Source: Phormidesmis priestleyi BC1401
GTDB lineage: Bacteria > Cyanobacteriota > Cyanobacteriia > Leptolyngbyales > Leptolyngbyaceae
Direction: 5' to 3'
Assembly: GCF_001650195.1 (NCBI RefSeq)
Contig: NZ_LXYR01000049.1
Location: forward strand, 1 to 36,854
DNA length: 36,854 bases
Shown: in pieces, positions 27,058 to 35,544 of the stretch
Numbering within the stretch: position 1 is the stretch's first letter
Layout: each line of letters starts with the position of its first letter
Translations under genes and position numbers: made by a program
The notes under the pieces: model-generated
What the model was told of the DNA's origin: nothing
Database searches by the model: none
The model's input: only the letters and a program-made list of their open reading frames with translations

Positions 27058-27879
27058 ATGGCAACCCTGATTCATCCGACGGCAGTTATTCATTCTGGTG
27101 CTCAACTTCATCCAACGGTGCAGGTAGGGGCGTATGCGGTGATTGGGGATAATGTAACGATCGGCGCAGGCAGTCTTGTGGGTCATCATGTGGTGCTAGA
27201 AGGGCATACCGAAATTGGCGATCGCAATCACATCTTCCCCGGTGCGGTGATTGGGCTAGAGCCGCAGGATTTGAAATATGACGGAGCGGTCAGCCTGGTA
27301 AAGATTGGTGACGATAATCAAATTCGAGAGTTTGTAACCATTCATCGCGCCACGTTTGCGGGCGAAGTCACGTCGATCGGCAATAACAATATGCTGATGG
27401 CAAATGTCCACGTTGGGCACAATTGCTCGATTGAAGATCAGGTGATTATCTCAAATGCAGTGGCGTTGGCGGGTCACGTTCACATTGAGTCACGGGCGCG
27501 ATTGAGCGGTGTGCTGGGCGTTCATCAGTTTGTGCATATTGGGCGACACGCAATGGTGGGCGGCATGGCGCGTATCGATCGCGATGTGCCGCCTTATATG
27601 ACGGTTGAGGGCAATCCTTCAAGAGTGCGAGCGCTGAACTTGATTGGGTTGCAGCGATCGGGCTTGGCAGATGAGCATCAAGGGCAGACAATGCAGTTGT
27701 TAAAGAAAGCGTTTCGGTTGATTTACCGCTCAGGCTTGACGCTGAATGACGCGATCGAACAGCTAGAATTACTGCCTGAAAACCTGCACTTGCAGCACCT
27801 CCATCAATTTATTCGTCAGTCTCTCATGCCCGGAAGACGAGGGCTGACACCGGGGAGAAGGATCAAGGATGAAGGATAA
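27058..27879 (+). CDS. lpxA: UDP-N-acetylglucosamine O-acyltransferase
   Basis: 273 residues; transfers 3-hydroxyacyl from ACP to UDP-GlcNAc, first reaction of lipid A synthesis. The left-handed beta-helix hexapeptide repeats are obvious from residue 3 to about 190 (IHPTAVIHSGAQLHPTVQVG, HIFPGAVIGLEPQD). Catalytic His121 lies in NVHVGHNCS, and HQFVHIGRHAMVGG with DVPPYMTVEGNPSRVRALN are family signatures. The C-terminal helical domain is intact. The last 11 bases overlap the start of lpxB, suggesting coupled translation. Confidence 0.96.
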   Translation: MATLIHPTAVIHSGAQLHPTVQVGAYAVIGDNVTIGAGSLVGHHVVLEGHTEIGDRNHIFPGAVIGLEPQDLKYDGAVSLVKIGDDNQIREFVTIHRATFAGEVTSIGNNNMLMANVHVGHNCSIEDQVIISNAVALAGHVHIESRARLSGVLGVHQFVHIGRHAMVGGMARIDRDVPPYMTVEGNPSRVRALNLIGLQRSGLADEHQGQTMQLLKKAFRLIYRSGLTLNDAIEQLELLPENLHLQHLHQFIRQSLMPGRRGLTPGRRIKDEG

Positions 27880-29080
27880 CTCGCTTCAGGGCACACGGCG
27901 CTTTCGGGTTTTTATCAGCACCGGAGAAGTGTCAGGTGATCTTCAGGGAGCGTTGCTGATCAAGGCATTGCAGCGACGCGCAGCAGATTTGGGCATTGAG
28001 TTAGAAATTTTGGCGCTGGGCGGCGATCGTATGGAGGAAGCCGGAGCAAAACTGCTCGGACACACCAGCGCGATCGGCTCGATGGGATTGGTCGAATCGT
28101 TGCCCTATGTGCTACCGACGCTCAAAGTTCAGCGACAGGCAAAGCAATATCTTAGACAACATCCGCCCGATGTCGTGGTGTTGATTGACTACATGACTCC
28201 TAATGTGGCGTTTTGTAGTTATTTTCCCAAGCATTTGCCCCACGTGCCTGTTGTATATTTCATTGCGCCTCAAGAGTGGGTGTGGTCAACGAGTTCGTTC
28301 AACACCGATCGCATCATTGCAGCGACCCGCAAAATTTTGGCGATTTTTCAAGAAGAAGCGAACTATTTCAAACGTAAAGGTGGAGAAGTTGTTTGGGTAG
28401 GGCATCCCTTGGTCGATCGAGTGCAGGCGGCTCCGAGTCGAGCCGAGGCGAGATTTTCACTAGGAATTCCGACTGACCAGACAGCGATCGTGCTATTGCC
28501 AGCATCTCGCCAGCAAGAGTTAAAGTATTTAATGCCTGTGATCTTTGAAGCGGCGCAGCAAATTCAGGCAAAACTTCCCAACGTGCATTTCTGGGTTCCG
28601 TTAGCGTTAGAAAAATATCGGTGGGAGATCGAGCAAGCGATCGCAGACTATGGATTGCGGGCAACTTTGTTAGACAGTAACAAAGGACAAACGACTCTAC
28701 AAGCGATCGCTGCGGCAGATTTAGCCATCACAAAATCGGGAACGGTGAATCTTGAAATGGCGCTGCTAGACGTTCCGCAAGTGGTGCTTTATCGCGTCAA
28801 TCGGTTCACCGCTTGGGTGGCGCGAAAGATTCTCAAGTTTTCAATTCCCTTTATGTCGCCGCCCAACCTGGTGGAAATGAAGGGCATCGTCCCCGAATTT
28901 TTGCAAGACGAGGCGACCGTCGAGAATATTACGCAAGAAGCGATCGCGCTATTGCAGCCCGATCGTCGTCAAAAAATGCTGGCAGACTATCAAGAAATGC
29001 GTCGCGCTGTCGGGGAAGTCGGCGTGTGCGATCGGGCGGCTCACGAGATTTTAGACTTGCTGGACTACGATCGATCATAA
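27869..29080 (+). CDS. lpxB: Lipid-A-disaccharide synthase
   Basis: 403 residues, glycosyltransferase family 19, joining UDP-diacylglucosamine with lipid X to form the lipid A disaccharide at the membrane. Landmarks: FISTGEVSGDLQGALL, GSMGLVESLPYVL, VVLIDYMTPNVAF, FIAPQEWVW, VVWVGHPLVDRV, LLPASRQQELKYLMPV, LAITKSGTVNLEMALL, PNLVEMKGIVPEFLQ. Start overlaps lpxA. Last gene of the bamA-lpxC-fabZ-lpxA-lpxB block. No lpxD, lpxH or lpxK is in the window. No clear terminator was seen in the 82 bp to the next, convergent gene. Confidence 0.96.
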   Translation: MKDNSLQGTRRFRVFISTGEVSGDLQGALLIKALQRRAADLGIELEILALGGDRMEEAGAKLLGHTSAIGSMGLVESLPYVLPTLKVQRQAKQYLRQHPPDVVVLIDYMTPNVAFCSYFPKHLPHVPVVYFIAPQEWVWSTSSFNTDRIIAATRKILAIFQEEANYFKRKGGEVVWVGHPLVDRVQAAPSRAEARFSLGIPTDQTAIVLLPASRQQELKYLMPVIFEAAQQIQAKLPNVHFWVPLALEKYRWEIEQAIADYGLRATLLDSNKGQTTLQAIAAADLAITKSGTVNLEMALLDVPQVVLYRVNRFTAWVARKILKFSIPFMSPPNLVEMKGIVPEFLQDEATVENITQEAIALLQPDRRQKMLADYQEMRRAVGEVGVCDRAAHEILDLLDYDRS

Positions 29081-29162
29081 GCAGCCTCTAATCTCACTGT
29101 TTTAGTGCGATCGAATAAAACGGCGACTGGCGCAAACAGCTAGCCCGATGAGATTGCGAAGT

Positions 29163-30221
29163 CTAGCGAGTGAGGTCGCTGCTTTTTTCACTTCGTCGAG
29201 CAATCACCGCGATCGGTCCGCCTCCAGGTCGTCCCTGGTGTTCACTGCCACCAGACACATAGATCATTGGGTCTTGAATCACCGCAGCAATCACTGCTCC
29301 AACCACCGCTCTTGCCATTCGAGTGTGACTAATATCTGAGTCATCGAGCATGGTGTGACGGCAGCCTAGCACCCTGCCTGTCGGGTCTGCTTCCGCCTTC
29401 GCAAACACATTCACAACTTGTTCGCGCGGCTGTCCGGTCGCCTGAATAGCTGCGTGAATCGCTTCAATATCTAACGCATGGTGCATCACGCTATGACCGA
29501 TGACAAATGCACTGGTTGAGTCAGCATTGCCTAACACTAAGATTTCGCAGTTCTTCAGTTCCGACCCTGCTGAGGTGGAAGCAACGCTAGAGTACAGGTC
29601 ATACCGTTGACAAATATCACTCGATTGAATTTGCTCCAAAGATACTTCCCCCAGCGCTACGGCAACACCCAATGCAGATGCACCCCGCGAAAACGCCATT
29701 GAGGTGTAGCTATCTTGCTTCTCGGTTTGTTCTGTTGCTGTGACCAAAGGACACTTAATTTGAACAAAGTGAACATCTTTTGGAGTGAGTTTTGCATCCT
29801 CGATCGCCGTTTGCACTCCTGCGGCGACGACTTTCACCATGGTCAGCGTCCCGATTTCTTCGGGCAAAAAGTCTCGCGTGTGATGTCTGCCCAGAACCAA
29901 TCCTTTGTGCGTCGGCTCAGTCAGTGGTGACTCTTCGCGAGTAAAGATCGTCAAGTGTGGACTGAGTACTCCTTCTGTACCCCCTGACATGATGTAGATG
30001 ATTTTCTGACTTTGCTCTGAGCCGATCTGTTGAGTGAGATAATTTTTCAAGCTCTGCACTGCAAATCCTCTAGTAAAGTCGTTGACACAGCCATTTCCTT
30101 CCGTTTTTCCTAATATGGCTGCAATTGTCATAGGGTTCAGTTTTTGAGTTTGAATCAACTCATCGAGAGCACTCACATCATCAGGAGAGCGTTGTGAGAT
30201 TTTAAAGACATTCACTTTCAT
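29163..30221 (-). CDS. Ring-opening amidohydrolase of the cyanuric acid hydrolase/barbiturase family
   Basis: 352 residues, normal for AtzD/barbiturase enzymes, which hydrolyse a ring amide of cyanuric acid or barbiturate. The three-fold repeated architecture is visible, each unit with its Lys and Ser: Lys39 in [13 protein letters not shown] with [11 protein letters not shown]; Lys in VQIKCPLVT with [11 protein letters not shown]; Lys in [11 protein letters not shown] with [16 protein letters not shown]. Other landmarks are [15 protein letters not shown] and [16 protein letters not shown]. Substrate cannot be decided by eye. Convergent with lpxB. A cytosine deaminase gene lies 7 kb away on the other strand, which makes barbiturate from uracil a reasonable guess, but no uracil dehydrogenase is in the window. 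Confidence 0.9.
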   Translation of the reverse strand: MKVNVFKISQRSPDDVSALDELIQTQKLNPMTIAAILGKTEGNGCVNDFTRGFAVQSLKNYLTQQIGSEQSQKIIYIMSGGTEGVLSPHLTIFTREESPLTEPTHKGLVLGRHHTRDFLPEEIGTLTMVKVVAAGVQTAIEDAKLTPKDVHFVQIKCPLVTATEQTEKQDSYTSMAFSRGASALGVAVALGEVSLEQIQSSDICQRYDLYSSVASTSAGSELKNCEILVLGNADSTSAFVIGHSVMHHALDIEAIHAAIQATGQPREQVVNVFAKAEADPTGRVLGCRHTMLDDSDISHTRMARAVVGAVIAAVIQDPMIYVSGGSEHQGRPGGGPIAVIARRSEKSSDLTR

Positions 30222-30516
30222 CGGAGAGCCTACGATCGCTTTGCAGAATTGTAGAGAAAAAGCAGGGCAAATTCCAGAAAATTGGCTTTAGAGGTCAAGC
30301 CATTTGTCTGGTTCAAAGTCCCCCGATTTTGATGAGTCACTGCGTTGGGCGGGCTTCCCGACTTAAGCACAGTAGCTGACTAGAGGATTTGTTATCACTT
30401 GTGCCGCAGTTAAACGAGGCAGTTCAATCGATATAGATTAGTGCGGATTGCAAGTTCTCCCAAATAGGCTAGAGCATTCAGATCATTCGATCCAAGATTA
30501 GCTCTAATCTTTTGCC
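30222..30516. other. Intergenic region, nothing recognised
   Basis: 295 bp upstream of the ring-opening hydrolase and downstream of the secreted protein gene, both on the minus strand. It should contain the hydrolase promoter. I see no strong hairpin, repeat or short gene. Confidence 0.4.
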
Positions 30517-31902
30517 TTACTTCACAACATAGCGATCGAGGTCACGAATCTGAGGATCAGAGAACTGCGTCAAAACCTTCCACAGAACTGTGTAGCTGCC
30601 ATCGGCACGACGGCTGACCGGGCGGAAGGCAAACAGCAAATCACTGCTGGGCGTGTTGAGCAAATCTTTAAGAAGGAAGCGTTCACGCGGCAGCAGCGAT
30701 CGTCCTGATGTGATGATTTCAGGCACTTTGAACTGAATCGATCGCACTAAATAAGTGCGGTTCAGCGCGGCGGTGGCTTGACTTAGATTCAAATTGCTGA
30801 CTTTCCCAGTAATAAAGCGGCGACGATCGGCTTGAATGGCTTCTAGCTCTAACGGCGGACGGTAGTTATAGAATAATTGCAGTGCGTCTGATAGGTTTGG
30901 CAACGCTTCAACAGAAGGCGGAACGAGCGTCTCGATCGCCACCTCTCCTAGATCAGTCATAAACCCATAGTCTAAATCGGTCTGCACGATCTGAAAGCTA
31001 TCTCCCTCAATCTGAATCGCTAACCGAGGTGACAACCCGTTCGATCGCTGCATCAAAATCGCGAAAGGAAGCTGTTCGGCAACCGTTGGGGCTAATCGAT
31101 TTTCTAAGGTTCTGGATGCAGTGCGATACGCTTCGATCGACAACAGCCGAGTGATCCCAGTATGAGGCTGTGACAGAAACGACGTGTAAAGCTGCGACTC
31201 TTGAGGATATAAATTATAGGGAGTTTGCTGACTCTGCATGACTTGCGTGGGCACTGCAAACCGAACCGCCACCGGAAAAGCAGACCGAACTTGAACCAGG
31301 CGATCTCGGCTCGATCGCACAATCGCCAAGATATCATCGGGTGGCTGAATCGCAGACAAGACTGGATTTGTTATCTCGATCGGGCTTCTCAAAGACGAAT
31401 CGAGGGCTAAACGGCTCCGACTTGGGTCAGACAAGGGACGCGCAGGATCTGCCGCTACCATGCCCGATCGTCGATCAAGTTGCGCTCTCAAAGGCTGCAA
31501 GTCACGAGCAGACGAATACAACGCGCAATAAACCTGAGCTTCTTCTAAACTAACAGCATCGGTTCCGGCAACGCTTCCGGCTCCACTGTTGGCAGGGTTT
31601 GAAGCACACAAAACCTCTGGCGCAGGATAACTGCTTTTAAGAAAGCGATCGACCGCAGAAGTCTGTAAGAAAATTTGCCCTCTCACTGCACGTAGCCGAT
31701 TGGGATCTGAGCTAGAGAGCGATCGTTCGATTCGATTTAACAAGACCAGATGATTTTGAGCTAGTTTTTGAGCCTCGATCCAATAATCACGACCGGGATC
31801 AACCGCCGGAGCCGTAGAGTTGGTGCTGGCTGACGCGATCGATTGACCTACCAGCGAACCCAAGCAAGAAATCACTACCACACACACAAAGAGACGACGC
31901 AT
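30517..31902 (-). CDS. Secreted protein of unknown function
   Basis: 461 residues from the ATG at 31902, preceded by AAAGGT; a GTG at 31929 is an alternative. The N-terminus MRRLFVCVVVISCLGSLVGQSIASA is a clear signal peptide. The mature protein is rich in Ser, Arg and Gln; an N-terminal helical part (about 30-120, with two Cys near VLCAS and VYCALYSSA) is followed by mixed alpha/beta sequence. No catalytic motif or repeat was recognised. Probably periplasmic. The composition is normal for the neighbourhood and the reading frame is long, so coding status is firm while function is unknown. Confidence 0.8.
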   Translation of the reverse strand: MRRLFVCVVVISCLGSLVGQSIASASTNSTAPAVDPGRDYWIEAQKLAQNHLVLLNRIERSLSSSDPNRLRAVRGQIFLQTSAVDRFLKSSYPAPEVLCASNPANSGAGSVAGTDAVSLEEAQVYCALYSSARDLQPLRAQLDRRSGMVAADPARPLSDPSRSRLALDSSLRSPIEITNPVLSAIQPPDDILAIVRSSRDRLVQVRSAFPVAVRFAVPTQVMQSQQTPYNLYPQESQLYTSFLSQPHTGITRLLSIEAYRTASRTLENRLAPTVAEQLPFAILMQRSNGLSPRLAIQIEGDSFQIVQTDLDYGFMTDLGEVAIETLVPPSVEALPNLSDALQLFYNYRPPLELEAIQADRRRFITGKVSNLNLSQATAALNRTYLVRSIQFKVPEIITSGRSLLPRERFLLKDLLNTPSSDLLFAFRPVSRRADGSYTVLWKVLTQFSDPQIRDLDRYVVK

Positions 31903-32057
31903 TTCAGAAAAACCTTTGCTTACAGCCACAAGGGAGCCATGAACGAATAATGCCCATTTGAAGGGAAAGTCACACGATGTTGAAAGTTTACTCTTCGCTG
32001 CATTCTTTGGCGTTAAGCTTGTTGAATCGAAACGATCCGATCATCTTCACATTAGCT

Positions 32058-32246
32058 ATGAGTCAAGATAGAACCCAAGTTTGCTCGGTCTGTGGGGTCA
32101 AAATTATTAAATTAGTAGGGGACGATCGGGTGATCTTTTCAACCGGGGCAGTCTCTACGCGATTAACGCTTTGGGAGCGCGTCTGTCGTCATACCCAAAA
32201 GCCAGGTTGTATTAACCAGAATTACAGTACCACCGAGCAGATTTAA
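32058..32246 (+). CDS. Small Cys-rich, possibly zinc-binding protein
   Basis: 62 residues from the ATG at 32058; the frame is open from 31977, but the first 27 residues of that longer version look unrelated to the domain. CSVCG near the N-terminus and CRHTQKPGC near the C-terminus give a CxxC...C...C arrangement that could bind zinc. The middle reads DDRVIFSTGAVSTRLTLWERV. It lies about 100 bp upstream of the GvpF/L gene in the same direction. Function unknown; the size and the paired cysteines support a real gene. Confidence 0.65.
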   Translation: MSQDRTQVCSVCGVKIIKLVGDDRVIFSTGAVSTRLTLWERVCRHTQKPGCINQNYSTTEQI

Positions 32247-32345
32247 GCGAGTGATCGCGATCAACTCCATCCCAAACCCTTCCCACGTTAGACTCTAGGC
32301 AGCCCCGCGATCGGCGTTGCAGCCCCTCAGGAATCTTCTCCCGCT

Positions 32346-33008
32346 ATGTATACCTATGCGTTCTTTCACTCTTCGACCCCGCCGCTGAACGTGTTGGCAG
32401 GCATCGCGGGAGAGGTGCAGGTTGTAGAAAATGGTCAACTGTCTGCGCTGGTAGAACCGGACTTAGAGATCGAGGTTTTGCAGACGGATGATAGCCAACT
32501 CGTGCAGGCGGTGTTGACTCACGATCGGATGATTTGCGAGTTATTTTGGCAAACCACGATTTTCCCACTGCGCTTTGGCACCTGTTTTGTCTCGCAAGAG
32601 AGCCTTCTCGAACACTTAGGCACTCATCAAGACTCTTATTTAGCTAAACTTGCGCGATTAGACGGCAAGGCAGAATATCGGCTCAAGCTGACTCCGTGTG
32701 AGTTGCCCGTTTCGGCTCCTCCTGACGTGAAAGGGAAACAGTATTCTCTCGCCAAAAAGCAGCAATATCAAGACCCACAATTCCTGCAAGAGCAGCAGTC
32801 GCAGTTAGCGCAAGTGTTTGCCTCAATCTCTAAGATCTATGATGATTATCATATAACTGAAGTAAAGGAGGGCGTTGAGAAGCTTTATCTGTTGGTCGAT
32901 CGTCAGCAAGAAACGCAGCTTTATCAACACCTACAAGAGTGGCAAAATCAGTCGTCTCACTGGGAACTAATGTTAGGTGAAGCCCTCCCTCCTTATCACT
33001 TTGTCTAA
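32346..33008 (+). CDS. GvpF/GvpL family protein (gas-vesicle accessory family), without other gvp genes
   Basis: 220 residues. The N-terminal MYTYAFFHSS, the ELFWQTTIFPLRFGTCF segment, and the C-terminal VEKLYLLVDRQQE...QWQNQSS-WELMLGEALPPYHF match GvpF/GvpL proteins, which are minor structural or assembly factors of gas vesicles with two alpha/beta domains joined by helices. No gvpA, gvpN, gvpJ or other vesicle gene is near, and the flanking genes are a Cys-rich protein and a zinc-ribbon membrane protein. It may be a divergent orphan with another role, or the vesicle cluster is elsewhere. Confidence 0.85.
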   Translation: MYTYAFFHSSTPPLNVLAGIAGEVQVVENGQLSALVEPDLEIEVLQTDDSQLVQAVLTHDRMICELFWQTTIFPLRFGTCFVSQESLLEHLGTHQDSYLAKLARLDGKAEYRLKLTPCELPVSAPPDVKGKQYSLAKKQQYQDPQFLQEQQSQLAQVFASISKIYDDYHITEVKEGVEKLYLLVDRQQETQLYQHLQEWQNQSSHWELMLGEALPPYHFV

Positions 33009-33025
33009 TATTTGACTGCATCATT

Positions 33026-33382
33026 TCAGCGTTTGTTTAATGCCAGCCACAGACTTAAAACGATGAGTCCGATGAGGACAATCCAGACTAAATTTTGTCT
33101 CAACCAGGCTTTGCTGAGAAAGCTATTGCCGTAGCTAACGGAGCGATTCGCGATCGGAGCCACCCGATCGCTATACAACGTGCATTCTCTTGCGTCAGGT
33201 CGCTTGGGATAAGTGCACGAATCATCGGCATCATAAATGCAGGTTTTGCACAACGGCTCAATTCCCGTCGCGCGATAGAGCGGAATGCCGGGATGACCGT
33301 GCGCTTTGAGCGTTGTGCGGCAATAAGGACACACGATCGCTTGAGCGTCAACCGATTGATGACAAAGAGGACAGTCGGGCAT
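33026..33382 (-). CDS. Zinc-ribbon protein with C-terminal transmembrane anchor
   Basis: 118 residues from the ATG at 33382. The N-terminus CPLCHQSV...CPYCRTTL is a classic four-Cys zinc ribbon. A second Cys group follows (CKTCIYDADDSCTYPKRPDARECTLY). Residues about 95-115 (LVWIVLIGLIVLSLWLAL) form one membrane helix with a short positive tail. This arrangement is common among uncharacterised cyanobacterial proteins; it probably sits in the cytoplasmic or thylakoid membrane with the ribbon in the cytosol. Convergent with the GvpF/L gene, only 17 bp between stops. Confidence 0.85.
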   Translation of the reverse strand: MPDCPLCHQSVDAQAIVCPYCRTTLKAHGHPGIPLYRATGIEPLCKTCIYDADDSCTYPKRPDARECTLYSDRVAPIANRSVSYGNSFLSKAWLRQNLVWIVLIGLIVLSLWLALNKR

Positions 33383-33417
33383 CAATTACAGCAGATTCTA
33401 AAGGTATGTTCTGATGC

Positions 33418-33596
33418 TAACTTACACGATGGGCAAGTAATTTGCCCTCCTCACGCAGTGGGGCGAAGCCCTCCCAACCCTTCTCCCCAAGGAGAAGGGC
33501 TTTCGGACATTTCTGGTTCCCTCTCCTGCGGGAGAAGGCTGGGGTGAGGGCAGTCTTGGCGAGTATTTCAGGAAAGTCGCACATCGCGTTAAGTTA
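33418..33596. mobile_element. MITE-like palindromic element between two minus-strand genes
   Basis: The left end TAACTTACACGATGGGCAA (33418-33436) and the right end, on the opposite strand, TAACTTAACGCGATGTGCGA (33577-33596) form an imperfect terminal inverted repeat. The core carries CTTCTCCCCAAGGAGAAG and CTCTCCTGCGGGAGAAG palindromes related to the other two elements. No clean target duplication and no coding capacity. Confidence 0.6.
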
Positions 33597-33624
33597 ACAA
33601 ACTGTAGACAAGTAGTTTCTATGC

Positions 33625-33939
33625 TTAAGCAGGTCGCTGCATAAACTTGCGGACTTGATATTCGCCCTCTTCGACAAAGGGAAACGACTGACCCATTGCT
33701 TGAGTAAACTGCCGATCGGTCTCCTCTAATGTCTCGGCAGGAATCGATTTCCACCCGTCTTGACTTTCCCAATGAATCACCATTACGATTTCCGTTGGGT
33801 CTTGAGGATTGATCCAAACTTCCTTTCCGGCAAACCCTGAATAATTAGAGAGCAGTGGAGTCCAAATTTCGTCATCTTTCTGGATGTATTGCTCCCGCAA
33901 CTCTGGCGGAACCTTCACTTTGAGCCATTCGATTAGCAT
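33625..33939 (-). CDS. Small ABM-like (dimeric alpha/beta barrel) protein of unknown function
   Basis: 104 residues from the ATG at 33939. The pattern MLIEWLKVKVPPELREQYIQ, a middle strand KEVWINPQDPTEIVMVIHWES, and ...ETDRQFTQAMGQ fits the ferredoxin-like fold of the antibiotic-biosynthesis-monooxygenase superfamily, near the cyanobacterial TIGR03792-type group. Members are small dimers with diverse or unknown activities. No cofactor motif is visible. A MITE-like element lies just downstream. Confidence 0.75.
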   Translation of the reverse strand: MLIEWLKVKVPPELREQYIQKDDEIWTPLLSNYSGFAGKEVWINPQDPTEIVMVIHWESQDGWKSIPAETLEETDRQFTQAMGQSFPFVEEGEYQVRKFMQRPA

Positions 33940-34207
33940 CAGATCATCCGTCTATCGCAACGTTTAAGACGTTATCAGAGAAATCCTCAAAAATCTGGAA
34001 CTTTCTGCCCTTGGGCGTAGATTTTGTCAGAGAATGCAGTCAAAGTATTTTGAGGTACGGACTTTGCGACTGTGAATGCTCTTGCAATTTGACAGAATAT
34101 AAACAGAAGCGAAGAAGTTTGAATTCCCTACAAAATGTCTAGCGATTAGAACCCCATTTTGTCGATCGTTCAACGGGCTTTTGCGGCACCCGACATAGGA
34201 AACCAGT

Positions 34208-34534
34208 ATGGATAGCAATAATTGGATTACACAGCTTTTGATGGTTGGCATCGGCACGACTTCTATCGTGGCAGAAAAATTCAAAGAGGTGAGTGACCAA
34301 CTCGTTCAGGATGGCAAACTCAACCCCGACCAGGCAAAAGGGTTTGTCGATGACCTGATGGCGCAACTCAAGCAGGGCAACTTTGAAGCTCAGATGCAGC
34401 GTCAGATTCGCAACGTTATGCAAGACTTGGGAGTGCCCCGCCAATCTGAAATGGACGAACTGCGCGGACGGCTCGATCGACTAGAGCGACAGGTGCGCGA
34501 CCTAGAAAATAAGCTCTGGAATGGACCGAAGTAG
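34208..34534 (+). CDS. Phasin-like coiled-coil protein
   Basis: 108 residues, ATG at 34208. A short hydrophobic N-terminus ([20 protein letters not shown]) is followed by a helical middle ([26 protein letters not shown]) and a C-terminal heptad coiled coil ([22 protein letters not shown]). This matches the poly(hydroxyalkanoate) granule-associated/phasin-like families in shape. Whether the organism makes PHB cannot be told from the window. The FKBP gene follows after 44 bp on the same strand and may be co-transcribed. Confidence 0.75.
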   Translation: MDSNNWITQLLMVGIGTTSIVAEKFKEVSDQLVQDGKLNPDQAKGFVDDLMAQLKQGNFEAQMQRQIRNVMQDLGVPRQSEMDELRGRLDRLERQVRDLENKLWNGPK

Positions 34535-34565
34535 TTCAGAGTGAGAAGATAAAGACATACACGTC

Positions 34566-34571
34566 AGGAGG
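34566..34571 (+). promoter_or_regulatory. Strong Shine-Dalgarno AGGAGG fixing a TTG start
   Basis: A perfect AGGAGG lies seven bases before TTG at 34579. Its strength and spacing support the rare TTG as the start of the FKBP gene rather than the in-frame ATG ten codons later, which would shorten the signal segment. Confidence 0.8.
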
Positions 34572-34578
34572 TCTGATT

Positions 34579-35136
34579 TTGAGAGAGATTTTAGTCAGCT
34601 TCGGGGTCATGGTGGTGTGCTGCGTGCTGTTGATTGTGGCGCAGGTTACGACTCGCAGTAGCGCGATCGCAGGCGAGATGCCGACGACAGAATCGGCTAC
34701 TATCACCGAAGTGAATTCCCAAGCTCTGGTTGCTGAAACGCCCAAACCTGCTACCCAAACGATAGAGGAGCGTAATACTATGATGTCAATGCCTGAACGC
34801 ACCAGGGTGACCGAATCGGGTCTGCAATATGTGGATGATGTCGAAGGAACAGGCGGTTCTCCTAAAAAGGGTCAAACAGTGACGGTGCACTATACGGGCA
34901 CGCTGACCGACGGAACGAAGTTTGATAGCTCGCGCGATCGGGGTCAGCCCTTTGAGTTCAAAATTGGCGTGGGTCAAGTGATCAAAGGCTGGGATGAAGG
35001 CGTAGGCACCATGAAGGTCGGCGGTCGTCGTCAACTCACCATTCCTCCTGACTTAGGCTATGGCGCACGCGGAATTGGTCCCATTCCTCCTAACTCGACG
35101 CTGCTGTTTGATGTGGAATTGCTGAAAGTCAGCTAA
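34579..35136 (+). CDS. FKBP-type peptidyl-prolyl cis-trans isomerase, membrane-anchored or exported
   Basis: 185 residues starting at TTG 34579; the perfect AGGAGG at 34566-34571, seven bases upstream, decides this start. The N-terminus [23 protein letters not shown] is a signal anchor or signal peptide. A polar linker (to about residue 75) precedes one FKBP domain: [61 protein letters not shown], and [14 protein letters not shown]. The aromatic and Asp residues of the active pocket (Tyr, Asp, Phe, Trp, Tyr) are present. It accelerates proline isomerisation in the periplasm or thylakoid lumen. A strong terminator follows. Confidence 0.95.
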   Translation: MREILVSFGVMVVCCVLLIVAQVTTRSSAIAGEMPTTESATITEVNSQALVAETPKPATQTIEERNTMMSMPERTRVTESGLQYVDDVEGTGGSPKKGQTVTVHYTGTLTDGTKFDSSRDRGQPFEFKIGVGQVIKGWDEGVGTMKVGGRRQLTIPPDLGYGARGIGPIPPNSTLLFDVELLKVS

Positions 35137-35157
35137 TTCTCTTTAATGATTGATTTG

Positions 35158-35191
35158 AAATCCGCGATCGCTCTCGATTCGCGGATTTTTT
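35158..35191 (+). terminator. Rho-independent terminator of the FKBP gene
   Basis: AAATCCGCG (35158-35166) pairs perfectly with CGCGGATTT (35179-35187); the loop includes most of a HIP1 palindrome, and a T run (35186-35190) follows. It marks the edge of the accessory region to the right. Confidence 0.85.
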
Positions 35192-35205
35192 ATTAAAGCT
35201 TTCCG

Positions 35206-35379
35206 CTATGGCTCAAACGCAACCAAACTATCGACATCGCTGCGATCGTGGATTGCACTATCTCGTACAAACGAACCGAAAACACCGCAACGACTCACCC
35301 CAAAACGGTGTAGATCCTGTTGATATTCCTGAAGAAGAGACAGGACTTGAGCTTTCGTTTGTACAGGTATCATTTGCAT
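35206..35379 (-). pseudogene. Truncated MntA-type nucleotidyltransferase (copy A)
   Basis: 57 residues from the ATG at 35379 to TAG at 35206. The segment RFGVSRCGVFGSFVRDSAI followed by DRSDVDSLVAFEP contains the GSFxR...SDxD active-site signature of minimal nucleotidyltransferases (MNT/MntA, usually antitoxins paired with HepT). A whole family member is about 100 residues; this copy stops right after the SDVD motif, and the sequence then runs into the FKBP terminator, so the C-terminal half and any HepT partner are lost. It is the left member of a 223-bp direct repeat and begins 84 bp after a predicted attC boundary. Confidence 0.75.
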
Positions 35380-35464
35380 GGGTTAACTGCTTAGTGACGA
35401 GTCTATCACAGCCTTACAGATAGCTTTGAAGCGGCAATCCGATCGAGGCATGAGTAAGCTAACG
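35242..35464 (-). repeat. 223-bp direct repeat, copy A
   Basis: Matches 36347-36569 without gaps, with about 11 substitutions by eye (about 95% identity). It contains the leader and N-terminal part of an MntA-type gene on the minus strand. On that strand its first bases are the CGTTAGCT that closes the attC-like site at 35457-35544. Confidence 0.92.
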
Positions 35465-35544
35465 TCTTGATTGAGCGGCAGCAGATTGCCTTGAACAACA
35501 AACGAAAAGACTCTCAACTGTCTGCTCCAATTGGATTGTTAGAC
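35457..35544 (-). other. attC-like integron recombination site A
   Basis: On the minus strand the site opens with GTCTAAC (35538-35544, matches RYYYAAC) followed by AATCC, and closes with GTTAGCT (35457-35463; one departure from GTTRRRY). The arms form an imperfect palindrome: CTAAC pairs with GTTAG, ATTG(G)AGC pairs with GCTCAAT with an extra G, and AGACAG roughly matches CTGCTG. This gives 88 bp in all. The aspartic-protease gene ends with a TAA inside the GTCTAAC box, as is typical for cassette genes. The box sequence resembles the well-known aadA attC start. Confidence 0.6.

Noticed and set aside
33422-33817. Minus-strand open frame of 131 residues
   Set aside because: It runs through a MITE-like element and overlaps the better-supported ABM-like gene in another frame.
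35208-35423. Plus-strand open frame of 71 residues
   Set aside because: Antisense to the MntA copy A, whose GSFVRD and SDVD motifs show that the minus strand is the coding one.
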